NCBI GenBank assembly: GCA_026982915.1
Contig: JALWQU010000171.1
Location: forward strand, 1 to 12,681
DNA: 12,681 bases
DNA from: Candidatus Altimarinota bacterium
GTDB taxonomy: Bacteria > Patescibacteriota > Gracilibacteria > UBA4473
Direction of reading: 5' to 3'
This document shows positions 1-7,275 of this stretch, piece by piece. The notes beneath the pieces were generated by a model. The model searched no databases. It saw only the letters and a list, made by a program, of their open reading frames with translations, and was not told where the DNA came from. A program made the translations under genes and the position numbers. How positions within the stretch are numbered: the stretch's first letter is position 1; every line of letters starts with the position of its first letter.

Positions 1-1055
1 ATTTTTTCAACGGCCACCTCCAGTATTTTAGGTTTTTCTGGATTTTTTATGTCTTTTAATTTCTTTAATGACACCCTATCGTCGGTTATATTAATTTCAA
101 AATGAACCCCATATTTTGATTTAAATCTATTATGAGGCAAAAGTGCGTACCGCTTACCCCAATAATATAAAATCCATTTCTCTTTATTTTTTCCCACAAA
201 AAGCATGTCATCTTCAGACAATTCAAATTTAAGATTTTCTTCTTTATATTCTTTAGACACCGTATTGGATTCCACATTAACCTTCTTCGGTTGCTGTACG
301 GTCAAGGGAATTTCCTTAAAAATAACCCTGTCATTTTTTATGTAAATTTGTAAATCTACCCCCTTTTTCCATTTTATTCTACTATTTTCATTCTCCAGAA
401 GTAACTCATTGTGTCCATGCCTCAGATACCATTGCCCCCCTCTTTTATCCACTAAAAATATATCACCATCAGAAAGTGTTAATTTAAGCCTCGTTCCTTT
501 ATAAATCTGTTGGTAAATTTTATCGGGTACACCACCACAATAGCCCTCTTTTAAAAGTAACCGCCCCTCTTTTGATAACTTATCTTTATCGTTAAACCCC
601 GCTTCTTTTAAAAGGCGTACCTTCTCTTTCAGAGCCTTATCCGAATATAAATGCATTAATTGTTTCGGATCCAAACCAACGGCCTTTATCAAAGCCAATA
701 AAGGCTTCTCTTGCACCGCCTCAATCCCCATATCAAAAGCTCTTCCTCTCAAATTTTGTTCAAATTCCTCAAGACCCACTAAATGTGCCATTAAAATCCC
801 CTGCTTTTCTTGTACCGATAAATTTCGTTCAAAATCCATTTCTATAGCCTCTATTCGTGCGCGATCGGATAACAAAAAATTAGCTAATAAAACACTATTA
901 ACCTCCATAGAGGTCTTTCCACTTTCATATAGGTATCTTTTATTTTCGGGTGAATAATCTATCGGCCTCTCACCTTCAACCATAACTATACCCTTATCAA
1001 TAAGATCATGCTTAAATAAAAATTTATTGGATGGCTTATGGTTTATAAAAATCAT
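1..1055 (-). CDS. Partial unrecognised protein with duplicated ~60-residue module
   Basis: An open frame runs without a stop from the ATG at 1055 to the window edge, giving 351 visible codons; the C-terminus lies outside. I do not recognise the family. Residues 1-185 look mostly helical and charged, with no signal peptide or membrane segment. Residues about 188-249 and 273-334 are a repeated beta-rich module: both copies share LK-x2-LS, a D, a V-x-K, a W-x-L, then K-x-GV, I-x-I and DRV followed by K-x-[I/L]. The two copies are 85 residues apart. Only one cysteine (C173) is visible. There is no Shine-Dalgarno sequence before the ATG, but an extended -10 element lies 20 nt upstream. The gene is separated from the upstream operon by a strong terminator, so it is probably its own unit. 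A soluble, cytoplasmic, lineage-restricted protein is the best description; function unknown. Confidence 0.8.
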   Translation of the reverse strand, partial: MIFINHKPSNKFLFKHDLIDKGIVMVEGERPIDYSPENKRYLYESGKTSMEVNSVLLANFLLSDRARIEAIEMDFERNLSVQEKQGILMAHLVGLEEFEQNLRGRAFDMGIEAVQEKPLLALIKAVGLDPKQLMHLYSDKALKEKVRLLKEAGFNDKDKLSKEGRLLLKEGYCGGVPDKIYQQIYKGTRLKLTLSDGDIFLVDKRGGQWYLRHGHNELLLENENSRIKWKKGVDLQIYIKNDRVIFKEIPLTVQQPKKVNVESNTVSKEYKEENLKFELSEDDMLFVGKNKEKWILYYWGKRYALLPHNRFKSKYGVHFEINITDDRVSLKKLKDIKNPEKPKILEVAVEK

Positions 1056-1075
1056 TTTTCTTTAATATTCTTACT

Positions 1076-1084
1076 AGTATATCA
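1076..1084 (-). promoter_or_regulatory. Extended -10 promoter element for the 1055 gene
   Basis: On the minus strand the sequence reads TGATATACT, i.e. a TG-N extended -10 followed by TATACT, ending 20 nt before the ATG at 1055. No good -35 hexamer is seen at 16-18 bp, which is acceptable for an extended -10 promoter. It sits directly downstream of the terminator of the preceding unit. Confidence 0.5.
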
Positions 1085-1105
1085 GAATAAGTAAATAAAT
1101 TCCAT

Positions 1106-1138
1106 AAAAAAAGACCTAATCGCTAGATTAGGTCTTTT
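1106..1138 (-). terminator. Rho-independent terminator of the 3685-1163 operon
   Basis: A perfect inverted repeat with arms GACCTAATC and GATTAGGTC (extended by A/T pairs) around the tetraloop GCTA or its complement. Read on the minus strand it is followed by seven T residues, which fits termination of the minus-strand DUF11-like gene ending 25 nt before it. On the plus strand only four Ts follow, so the minus direction is favoured. Confidence 0.85.
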
Positions 1139-1162
1139 CTTCTTAAGTCTCACACGACTCAA

Positions 1163-1711
1163 TTATGATTGAGATCGTCGATTAAAAAATCCGATCATTA
1201 TGAATCCTAATAAAACCGCTATAGCTCCATACCACATAGCATTAACACTTGGCCCACTTTTTACCAGCCCACAAGAAAGTGGTACAATTGTTTTCAATCC
1301 ATGCCCTGATGAAGTCATGGCTATTTTCCCTGAACACTTCTTTAGCCGAACCGTAAAAGTAAAAACCTTTATACAGGGTGCTTGTTGCGTAAAACTTGGG
1401 AAAGTTAGTGTATTACCCGTTAAATTCCCCAATCCCATATCAATAATATCGGCATTTTGTAGAATAGAGGTAACATCTATTGACGTAACGAAATTAACGA
1501 CATCTTCTTTATCTGATTGAATTTTAAATTCATATCGTAAAAGATCTCCTTCACGAGCGCCTACATTTTGGGCATCCGCATTCTTCTGAGACATATTAAT
1601 AACACTATAAGTATTAACCTGACCAACATCTCCCGTAGGATCAAAGGATTGAGCCATAGCCGTGGAAACAAAGAGAGAGAGCACACCGATACCAGTAAGT
1701 ATTTTTTTCAT
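1163..1711 (-). CDS. Small secreted DUF11-like protein with C-terminal membrane anchor
   Basis: 182 residues. Residues 1-20 are a clear signal peptide (KK, hydrophobic core, AMA cleavage before Q21). The middle (about 25-150) is beta-rich and resembles the DUF11/CARDB-type surface modules: a GDLLRYEF strand, then LTGNTLTFPSF and FTFTVRLKK. Three cysteines (C113, C126, C147) could form disulphides. Residues 152-182 form an SGPS motif, a hydrophobic segment and a basic RR end, the layout of sortase/exosortase-like sorting tails. The protein is therefore probably displayed on the cell surface and anchored in the membrane. It is the last gene of a minus-strand operon, 27 nt after the pseudouridine synthase, and is followed by a terminator. 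Seen: signal peptide, tail, cysteines. Inferred: DUF11 relationship and anchoring. Confidence 0.8.
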   Translation of the reverse strand: MKKILTGIGVLSLFVSTAMAQSFDPTGDVGQVNTYSVINMSQKNADAQNVGAREGDLLRYEFKIQSDKEDVVNFVTSIDVTSILQNADIIDMGLGNLTGNTLTFPSFTQQAPCIKVFTFTVRLKKCSGKIAMTSSGHGLKTIVPLSCGLVKSGPSVNAMWYGAIAVLLGFIMIGFFNRRSQS

Positions 1712-1738
1712 GTTTGTATAAAATTTGTACCCTTATTT

Positions 1739-2452
1739 TTACAAATTAACGGTGCCTGTCAAACTTTTTATCTCATTTTCAGATAAAACCCGATAACGTC
1801 CGACTTTCATTTCTCCCAGTAAGCAACTTCCCACTCTAATTCTTAATAGATCTAACACTTTATAGCCAAGAGCTTCACACATTTTACGAATCTGTCTATT
1901 CCGCCCTTCTTTAAGGATTATTTTAAAGATACGACTTTCTATTTTCTCGGTTTCACAAGCCATTGTTTTTTCTTTTTTCCGACCAATCACAACCCCTTCC
2001 GTGATTTTTTTCAAGAAGAGTCCCGTTAGATCCTTATTAAGCACAACTAGATATTCTTTTGATTTCTGATAACGAGGGTGGGCTAAGTAGTTCGCCAAGT
2101 CTCCATCATTCGTCAGTAACAATAATCCTTGAGAATCTTTGTCTAAGCGACCAATAGGGAAAAATCGCCCCCCAAAATCAATATCCGCCAAAGTCTTTAC
2201 GCCTTCTGTTTTCTTCAGCGTTGATTCAACACCTCTTGGCTTATAGTAAGCTAAAACCTTCTGTTTGGTTACGGTTGGAACCTCCAAAAGTTCCCCATCC
2301 AATCCAATAATACTACTATCATCCACCCGGTCACCTAGTTTTACAGGCGATCCATCAATCGTCAGTCGTCCAGAACGAATCATTGATTCACATTCTCGAC
2401 GAGAAAAAAGCCCTTTTTGTGATAAAAATTTTTGTATTCGTATTTTCATCAT
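1739..2452 (-). CDS. RsuA/RluB/RluE/RluF-family rRNA pseudouridine synthase
   Basis: 237 residues, the usual length for the family. It isomerises a specific uridine in rRNA to pseudouridine. Residues 2-50 form an S4 RNA-binding domain (IQKFLSQKGLFSRREC); residues about 65 onward are the catalytic domain with the KPRGV motif and GRLDKDSQGLLLLTNDG, where D104 is the catalytic aspartate. Near the end, EGRNRQIRKM is the conserved family motif. The DKDSQGL variant (instead of DxxTSGL) is typical of RluF, which modifies 23S rRNA near position 2604, but substrate cannot be settled from sequence alone. Two adjacent ATG codons begin the frame; the first is taken. No Shine-Dalgarno sequence is seen. 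It lies between two genes for secreted proteins, 15 nt after the upstream one, so it seems to be co-transcribed with them. Confidence 0.93.
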   Translation of the reverse strand: MMKIRIQKFLSQKGLFSRRECESMIRSGRLTIDGSPVKLGDRVDDSSIIGLDGELLEVPTVTKQKVLAYYKPRGVESTLKKTEGVKTLADIDFGGRFFPIGRLDKDSQGLLLLTNDGDLANYLAHPRYQKSKEYLVVLNKDLTGLFLKKITEGVVIGRKKEKTMACETEKIESRIFKIILKEGRNRQIRKMCEALGYKVLDLLRIRVGSCLLGEMKVGRYRVLSENEIKSLTGTVNL

Positions 2453-2467
2453 ATTTTTTTATCGGAT

Positions 2468-3685
2468 TTAAACTCGACGCTTTGCCCCCAATAATAAAAT
2501 CATGGAAAATAAACCTAAAGCTAAAAATAAATACCAAGAATTCCCGGTATCTGATAGCTTTGTGGTAAAGCTTAAAATAGCCCCATTTGACTCATTTCTA
2601 GCGCCGTCAACGGTTACTAACCGAAGAAGATAATTTTTATTCGGTTTAACCGTTAGTACCTTATTATTAACACGTCCCCCCAACGAAATAGGTTTCTGCC
2701 AATTCCCATTATCCTCCTTTAGGTAAAGTAATTGATCGACGATATCAACCGCGTAAACCGGCATCCAACTGACCAAAACCGTTTTCTTTGTCACAAGATT
2801 GTCTAAGTTTACTTTAAGTCCCGTCACATCGGCTGGTGGCAAGGCATCAACCGTCGGTTCTGACGGTATAACGGTATCGGGTACAGATGGGATACTAGGT
2901 TCTTCTTTAACAGGCGTATTCTCAATGGTTTCAGGAGCTTGGTTCTCAGTTGAGAAATCTTTAGCCACAAAAGAAGCGGTATCCGTAATACCAGAACTAA
3001 CAGGATTCCCTTGCATATCTTCAACTCCGGAAGTAGCCACAACTTCATATATCTCCCCCACTACCAGGCTTGAAGGATCTACAGAAAGGTAAACCGTACT
3101 ATTTAGCACTTGGGTATCGATCACCGCCAATTCCATACCAGCGACCGTCGTCACTCGAAAAGCATTTGTTTGACTCTTAACCACTACGGGCTTTGACATC
3201 AAGATTTCTATTTGATCTGGACTAGCATGCCTGGCCGAAACAACCGATGGGGTATTTATTTGAGCTGAACTTGGCGTAGCAGAGACCTCATCTGAGTAGA
3301 AAGCCGATTCATTGCCTTCTTCATCAACCGCCGTTATTGAAAAATAATAGGGTACCCCATTCTCAAGATTATCAATAACATAACTCGTATCGGCACTACC
3401 CGTTGACACAGATTCTGAATAATTTTCATCATCCGCCATATTCTCTATAGAAACAAGTCCATAATAAATCTTATAGTCCACGACGATTCCATCGGGGTCA
3501 ACAGAAGCATCCCACTGTAGCTCAATACTACCATCTTGCCCTGTAGCCACAACGCCTGTCACATCCGTAGGAATCCCCGCCTCCTGAGCAAAAGCCACAA
3601 AAGGTAAAAAGGTTAAAAGCATTAGTCTCCTAATCCACGAAAACTGTTTATTTTTTATCATATTTTTATTTCGTAAATATTGCAT
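2468..3685 (-). CDS. Secreted FN3/Ig-like surface protein with C-terminal anchor
   Basis: I choose the ATG at 3685 (405 residues); a TTG at 3703 in frame would add six residues, and the ATG at 3661 would still leave a signal peptide. Residues about 15-34 are a signal peptide (RR, LMLLTFLPFVAFA). Next come an FN3 domain (about 38-140; IELQWDASVDPDG, YKIYYG, YYFSITAVDEEGNES), an SbsA-type Ig-like domain (about 145-245; the SARHASPDQIEILMSKPV strand pair and MQGNP), a Pro/Glu/Thr-rich linker (246-282), and a second, more divergent FN3 domain (283-375; VLVSWMPV, LRLVTVDGARNES). The last 28 residues contain DTG, a hydrophobic segment and a KRRV end. This is an extracellular, membrane- or wall-anchored adhesin-like or scaffold protein; binding partner unknown. 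It heads the operon with the pseudouridine synthase and the DUF11-like protein. Confidence 0.88.
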   Translation of the reverse strand: MQYLRNKNMIKNKQFSWIRRLMLLTFLPFVAFAQEAGIPTDVTGVVATGQDGSIELQWDASVDPDGIVVDYKIYYGLVSIENMADDENYSESVSTGSADTSYVIDNLENGVPYYFSITAVDEEGNESAFYSDEVSATPSSAQINTPSVVSARHASPDQIEILMSKPVVVKSQTNAFRVTTVAGMELAVIDTQVLNSTVYLSVDPSSLVVGEIYEVVATSGVEDMQGNPVSSGITDTASFVAKDFSTENQAPETIENTPVKEEPSIPSVPDTVIPSEPTVDALPPADVTGLKVNLDNLVTKKTVLVSWMPVYAVDIVDQLLYLKEDNGNWQKPISLGGRVNNKVLTVKPNKNYLLRLVTVDGARNESNGAILSFTTKLSDTGNSWYLFLALGLFSMILLLGAKRRV

Positions 3686-3705
3686 CAACCCCACTATGAT
3701 CAATA

Positions 3706-3711
3706 ATTGTA
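3706..3711 (-). promoter_or_regulatory. Candidate -10 for the surface-protein operon
   Basis: On the minus strand TACAAT ends 20 nt before the ATG at 3685, the same spacing as at the 1055 and 3833 genes. No convincing -35 hexamer precedes it. Its position supports the ATG at 3685 and argues against the TTG at 3703, which would lie almost at the transcription start. Confidence 0.35.
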
Positions 3712-3782
3712 CTCTTGTCTAGAATTTTATTAAAATTATTCTTACGATGCAAGCTTTTCCCCTATAAAAACCCTTGTTTTCT

Positions 3783-3811
3783 TTGAAAGAAAATGGAATA
3801 CATGATATAAT
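3783..3811 (+). promoter_or_regulatory. Sigma70-type promoter of the 3833 gene
   Basis: TTGAAA (3783-3788), a 17-bp spacer, then TATAAT (3806-3811) preceded by TGA, giving an extended -10. Transcription should start near 3818, leaving a leader of about 15 nt with no Shine-Dalgarno sequence at a usable distance. It is divergent from the surface-protein operon within the same 147-bp gap. Confidence 0.75.
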
Positions 3812-3832
3812 ACAAGGAAATTTTAAAAAAAT

Positions 3833-5002
3833 ATGGAAAAGTTTTATTTTGAGGCCATCACCACCGAAGGAAAACAGCTATCTGGTTATATAAAAGCCAG
3901 TAGTGAAATAGAGGCCAAACAGAAACTGAAAGACAGCAAGCTTTCTATTTTGACGCTCGAGAAAAGATCTATCACAGGGATAAAAAAGGGCCTTATTTTA
4001 TTTGAATTCGAGGCTCAAAATAGCCAAAAGAAAACGGTTAAAGGAACTATTGAATCTACCGATGTCTACCAAGCCTATAAAAAACTAAAGCTTAATTATA
4101 AATTCGAGGTCAAATATATCATCGAAAATAATAAGCCCGAAGAAGAAAAGAAGCACCTAAGGCTCCAACCTATAAACCCGGCCTTCAAAGAGCAACTAGA
4201 TGAGGAAGTTTCAGCGGAAGTAAAGGCCTTAAAAAAGTCTGGTAAATTAAAGTCCGACCGAGAAGAAGAAGTTGAAAAGATCCTAGAATTTAAATCCGAA
4301 CGGATAAAGTTTATGCAGCATAAAATCGATGATGTTTTGCAGGCAATCGTGCCATTACTCGAAGCTAATGATAGCTACATAGATCCTATTAAAAAACGAG
4401 AGATTGAGGAACGCATTGATCTACTCTCTAGACTAAAACACTCGAATTCGATTGATCATCTTAAGAACTTAACCACACGACTTCTCGAAGAACTCTCTAG
4501 TGATGAAATTTTCTTGAGTGGTGATAATTTATCCCCCGAAGAACAAGCCGAAATCCAGCGACGACGAGAACAGTTTATGTCCGTCAATGATAAATTCTCA
4601 AAGGTTATTAATAAGGGATTCTCAGATCTACAAGAAAGTTTTACTCACTCAATGGAGAGTTTTCGAGAAACCCTTTCTTCTCTAGAAATTTTCGAAAAAG
4701 TCACCAAGACACTCTGTCTTATATTTTTTACTTTAAGCCTCATTTATATACTTTTTTGGGCCATCGTCTTGGGGGCAAAATCTATGTCGATGATGCCTAT
4801 TCGTGCAGACTTCTATCTACATTCTTCAATCCTGTGGTATATCAGTAGTTTCGCGATTATCTCCACTATATGGATTTGGTTACTAAGGCGCCCTAACTTT
4901 GATACCAACAAAAAACAGTACGCGGTTATCGGACTTGGTATTTTCATTCACTTTGTATTTTTAGTGCAATTCCCCGCTATTTTCTACTGGACGGGGTTAT
5001 AA
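3833..5002 (+). CDS. Membrane protein with two GspF/PilC N-terminal-like modules
   Basis: 389 residues; not a recognised named gene. Residues 3-45 and 54-97 each follow the pattern seen at the N-terminus of type II secretion/type IV pilus GspF/PilC proteins: an aromatic FEA strand, a GK-x2-SG or TVKG turn, then a helix with conserved Ala/Leu (EAKQKLK; QAYKKLK) and a closing beta strand. Residues about 110-290 are charged and helical, probably coiled coil. Three hydrophobic segments follow (about 290-314, 328-351, 363-387). The GspF membrane domain is not evident. So this is a membrane-anchored protein whose N-terminal half faces the cytoplasm, perhaps tied to a pilus or secretion machine. It has its own strong promoter and is followed after 79 bp by the Lgt-like gene. 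Seen: repeats and membrane segments. Inferred: GspF relationship. Function unknown. Confidence 0.85.
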   Translation: MEKFYFEAITTEGKQLSGYIKASSEIEAKQKLKDSKLSILTLEKRSITGIKKGLILFEFEAQNSQKKTVKGTIESTDVYQAYKKLKLNYKFEVKYIIENNKPEEEKKHLRLQPINPAFKEQLDEEVSAEVKALKKSGKLKSDREEEVEKILEFKSERIKFMQHKIDDVLQAIVPLLEANDSYIDPIKKREIEERIDLLSRLKHSNSIDHLKNLTTRLLEELSSDEIFLSGDNLSPEEQAEIQRRREQFMSVNDKFSKVINKGFSDLQESFTHSMESFRETLSSLEIFEKVTKTLCLIFFTLSLIYILFWAIVLGAKSMSMMPIRADFYLHSSILWYISSFAIISTIWIWLLRRPNFDTNKKQYAVIGLGIFIHFVFLVQFPAIFYWTGL

Positions 5003-5045
5003 AAAACACGAACTTCATTAATCGGCTGAATTTACACGACTTTTC

Positions 5046-5074
5046 TTGAAATTCTATTTTCATTCCCTCATAAT
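5046..5074 (+). promoter_or_regulatory. Promoter producing a leaderless Lgt-like transcript
   Basis: TTGAAA (5046-5051), a 17-bp spacer, then CATAAT (5069-5074). The ATG at 5082 begins eight bases after the -10, where transcription itself should start, so the mRNA is predicted to be leaderless or to have one or two leader bases. Confidence 0.6.
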
Positions 5075-5081
5075 CTGAGTG

Positions 5082-5831
5082 ATGAATTTTTCTCAGCTCA
5101 CTTTTGGCAGTTTCTCCCTCAAAATTTACGGGCTACTAATCGCTATCGCCTTCGCCATCAGTGCTTGGTCTTTTTATAAAAAAGTAGAGAAAGCCAATCT
5201 TGATATCGATTTTTTCGTTCATCATTTTTGGCGATGGTGTTTAGGGGGCCTCATTCTAGGGCGTATTTTCGCCGTAGCCTTTAACCCTGAAATATGGTCT
5301 CAATATGGCGTATTCACCCTCTTTGCTTTTTGGGAAGGTACCTTGAATTTCTTAGGGGCTCTTATAGGGTTTGTCATTACTTTATTACTAGATTTTCACC
5401 GTGCAGGAAAAAGTCCTTTTCGATGGCTAGATAAAGGGGTTCTTCCTTTTTATATAGGTCTAATGATATCTGACTTAGCTGGATTCTTGACTGGTGCGGT
5501 TTATGGACACGAAACAAATCTACCCTGGGGTATTAGGTACGAAACTTTCGGCGTAGAAAGCATAAATCCTGTCCACCCAGTGACCCTTTATGCCTTTGCG
5601 ATTCATTTACTTTTTTACCTATGGCTTCGCTCAAAAGAAACTCGATGGATAAGTTTTCCTGGTCGATTTATGGCTTGGGGTGGCTTTCTCCTTATTATCG
5701 CTGATTTTTTTCTGCAATTTTTTCGCTCAGGAGAAAACTTTATTGGCATGATGAATCTCACACAAATACTCGACATAGTCGCTCTCACAATTCTTTGGTG
5801 GTATGTTAAACGGTTTCACAAGACTTCATAA
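5082..5831 (+). CDS. Lgt-family membrane protein with a degenerate active site
   Basis: 249 residues from the ATG at 5082 (a GTG lies one codon upstream). The fold matches prolipoprotein diacylglyceryl transferase (Lgt): IYGLLI, LGGLILGRI, WEGTLNFLGALIG, the GFLTGAVYG segment, LPWGIRY, HPVTLYA and QFFRSGE appear in the family's order, with about seven hydrophobic segments. Against E. coli Lgt, tyrosine Y26 and G154 are kept (here Y16, G142), but H103 is L91, R143 is D131, N146 is G134, E151 is A139 and R239 is D208. The offset of 12 holds through the first five pairs. Because the two arginines are essential in E. coli, ordinary lipoprotein diacylglyceryl transfer is doubtful. The gene ends 26 bp inside the convergent aminotransferase gene. 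Either a repurposed paralogue or a strongly altered enzyme. Confidence 0.8.
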   Translation: MNFSQLTFGSFSLKIYGLLIAIAFAISAWSFYKKVEKANLDIDFFVHHFWRWCLGGLILGRIFAVAFNPEIWSQYGVFTLFAFWEGTLNFLGALIGFVITLLLDFHRAGKSPFRWLDKGVLPFYIGLMISDLAGFLTGAVYGHETNLPWGIRYETFGVESINPVHPVTLYAFAIHLLFYLWLRSKETRWISFPGRFMAWGGFLLIIADFFLQFFRSGENFIGMMNLTQILDIVALTILWWYVKRFHKTS

Positions 5832-6948
5832 ATCGCTCCAAACGATTAAAAGCCTTGGTAAGGCTTTCTTGATTTTCGGCATAAGTAATACGAATAAAAC
5901 CTCGACCTCTTTTACCAAAAGCTGACCCCGGTACAACGGCTAATTTCTCTGCCAACAAAAGCTGTTCACAAAAAGTTATTTCGTCTAGCCCACTTTTCCG
6001 AATATCAATAAATATATAAAAAGCCCCTTCTGGCGTCCGAAATGGTAGTCCCATCTCGGTTAAACGGGCAATACAAAAATGACGTCGCTCATCATAAATT
6101 TTCACCATTTTCAGCTTTTCACTTGTTCCTCTCCTCAAGGCCTCAATACCCGCCAACTGTGAGATAGCAGAGGCACACATCGCTGAATACTGGTGTATTT
6201 TGTTCATAGCCTCGATCAAAATCGCATCAGCGCAGACCCAACCGATACGAAATCCCGTCATGGCATAATTCTTGGAAAGACCATTGAAATAAATCGTTTT
6301 ATCCGGATAAACCTCTAAAAAACTTCGATGCTTTTGGGTGAAAGAAAGATCATCGTAAATTTCATCAGAAAGCGCTATCAGGTCATGCTCTCGACAGTAA
6401 TCGGCTAAAAAATCTAGATCCTTATCACTAAAAATATTCCCAATAGGATTACCCGGAAAATTAAGAATAATCCCCTTTAAATCAGCCTCTTTTACCGTGG
6501 ATAAAGAAGTTAAGTCTAACGGATCATAAAAGACACAAACGCCTCCCGCTAACTTTACAAGGTTTTCATAACAAACAAATCCTGGATCAGGAACTAAAAT
6601 TTTATCGCCTTTGTTTATAATGGCTCGCAAGGCCAGATCAATCCCCTCTGAGACCCCATTTGTAATTAAAATTTCTGTTTTTGGATTATAAGTCTTCGTT
6701 GTCTTTCGGGCAATATCAAGTGATACTTCTTCCCGTAATTCGAGTAGTCCCGCATTTTCACTGTAACTCGTAAATCCTTTTTCAAGTGCAAAAATAGCGC
6801 TTTCACGAATAGCCCAAGGCGTTGGAAAGTCGGGTTCCCCCACCCCCAAAGAAACAACTTCTGGCCCCGCCGAAACAACCAGATCAAAAAACTTTCGGAT
6901 ACCACTTGGGGGAATATTTTTAACCGTTTCATTGAGGAATGATCGCAT
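5806..6948 (-). CDS. Fold-type I PLP-dependent aminotransferase (class I/II)
   Basis: 380 residues, full length for the aspartate-aminotransferase-like class Ib group. It transfers an amino group between an amino acid and a 2-oxo acid in the cytoplasm using pyridoxal phosphate. Diagnostic residues are present: GVGEPDFPTP near the start, N167 in the NPIG motif, D195 and Y198 in SDEIYDD, the PLP-binding lysine K226 in GLSKNYAMTGFRIGW, and R353 in FIRITYA, which binds the substrate carboxylate. Substrate cannot be named; aspartate, aromatic or branched-chain amino acids are all possible. The gene starts 10 nt after a stand-alone Lrp/AsnC ligand-binding domain gene, and that pairing suggests amino-acid-responsive control. 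Its 3' end overlaps the opposing Lgt-like gene by 26 bp with no terminator between them. Confidence 0.93.
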   Translation of the reverse strand: MRSFLNETVKNIPPSGIRKFFDLVVSAGPEVVSLGVGEPDFPTPWAIRESAIFALEKGFTSYSENAGLLELREEVSLDIARKTTKTYNPKTEILITNGVSEGIDLALRAIINKGDKILVPDPGFVCYENLVKLAGGVCVFYDPLDLTSLSTVKEADLKGIILNFPGNPIGNIFSDKDLDFLADYCREHDLIALSDEIYDDLSFTQKHRSFLEVYPDKTIYFNGLSKNYAMTGFRIGWVCADAILIEAMNKIHQYSAMCASAISQLAGIEALRRGTSEKLKMVKIYDERRHFCIARLTEMGLPFRTPEGAFYIFIDIRKSGLDEITFCEQLLLAEKLAVVPGSAFGKRGRGFIRITYAENQESLTKAFNRLERFMKSCETV

Positions 6949-6958
6949 GTAATAAGGA

Positions 6959-7264
6959 TTAAGCCGAAATAGGCAGTCTTGATGGTTTTGGTTCTTCTAT
7001 TAGCACTTTACCGTCTTTTTTATATTCCTTGAGATAGAAATGAGTGGAGGTTGACTTCACCCCGTTCATAGGCGCTAAAACTTCTGTTACAAAGGTTGAT
7101 ATTTTGGCCAGACTTTCATCCGCCACCTTGACTGTTAAATCCCCTTTCCCAGAGACAACAGAAAGCTCTATTACTTGCGGAAATTTTGCTATTCTCAGGG
7201 CTATACGATCAAACCCGAACTCTCGCTCCGACAAACATTCAATATCAATAAGGGCGGTAATCAT
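6959..7264 (-). CDS. Stand-alone Lrp/AsnC ligand-binding (RAM) domain protein
   Basis: 101 residues with no DNA-binding helix-turn-helix. The whole protein matches the C-terminal RAM/AsnC_trans_reg domain of Lrp-type regulators: an initial ALIDIECL strand, a helix ending in FPQVIELSVVSGKGDLTVKV, where the SGKGDL turn is the family's signature region that lines the amino-acid pocket, a second helix, then the GVKSTSTHFYL strand. Such domains form dimers and octamer-like rings and bind amino acids at the interfaces. With no DNA-binding domain it may sense amino acids and act on a partner protein. It sits 11 nt after dnaX and 10 nt before the aminotransferase, so all three are probably one transcript. 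Domain assignment is strong; the partner is inference. Confidence 0.85.
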   Translation of the reverse strand: MITALIDIECLSEREFGFDRIALRIAKFPQVIELSVVSGKGDLTVKVADESLAKISTFVTEVLAPMNGVKSTSTHFYLKEYKKDGKVLIEEPKPSRLPISA

Positions 7265-7275
7265 GGTTTTAAGAG

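Noticed and set aside
86..277. 63-residue minus-strand frame
   Set aside because: It lies in another frame of the long open reading frame covering 1-1055 and has no domain or promoter.
3686..3703. TTG start for the FN3 protein
   Set aside because: It would fall at or next to the likely transcription start; ATG at 3685 gives a normal signal peptide and the common promoter spacing.
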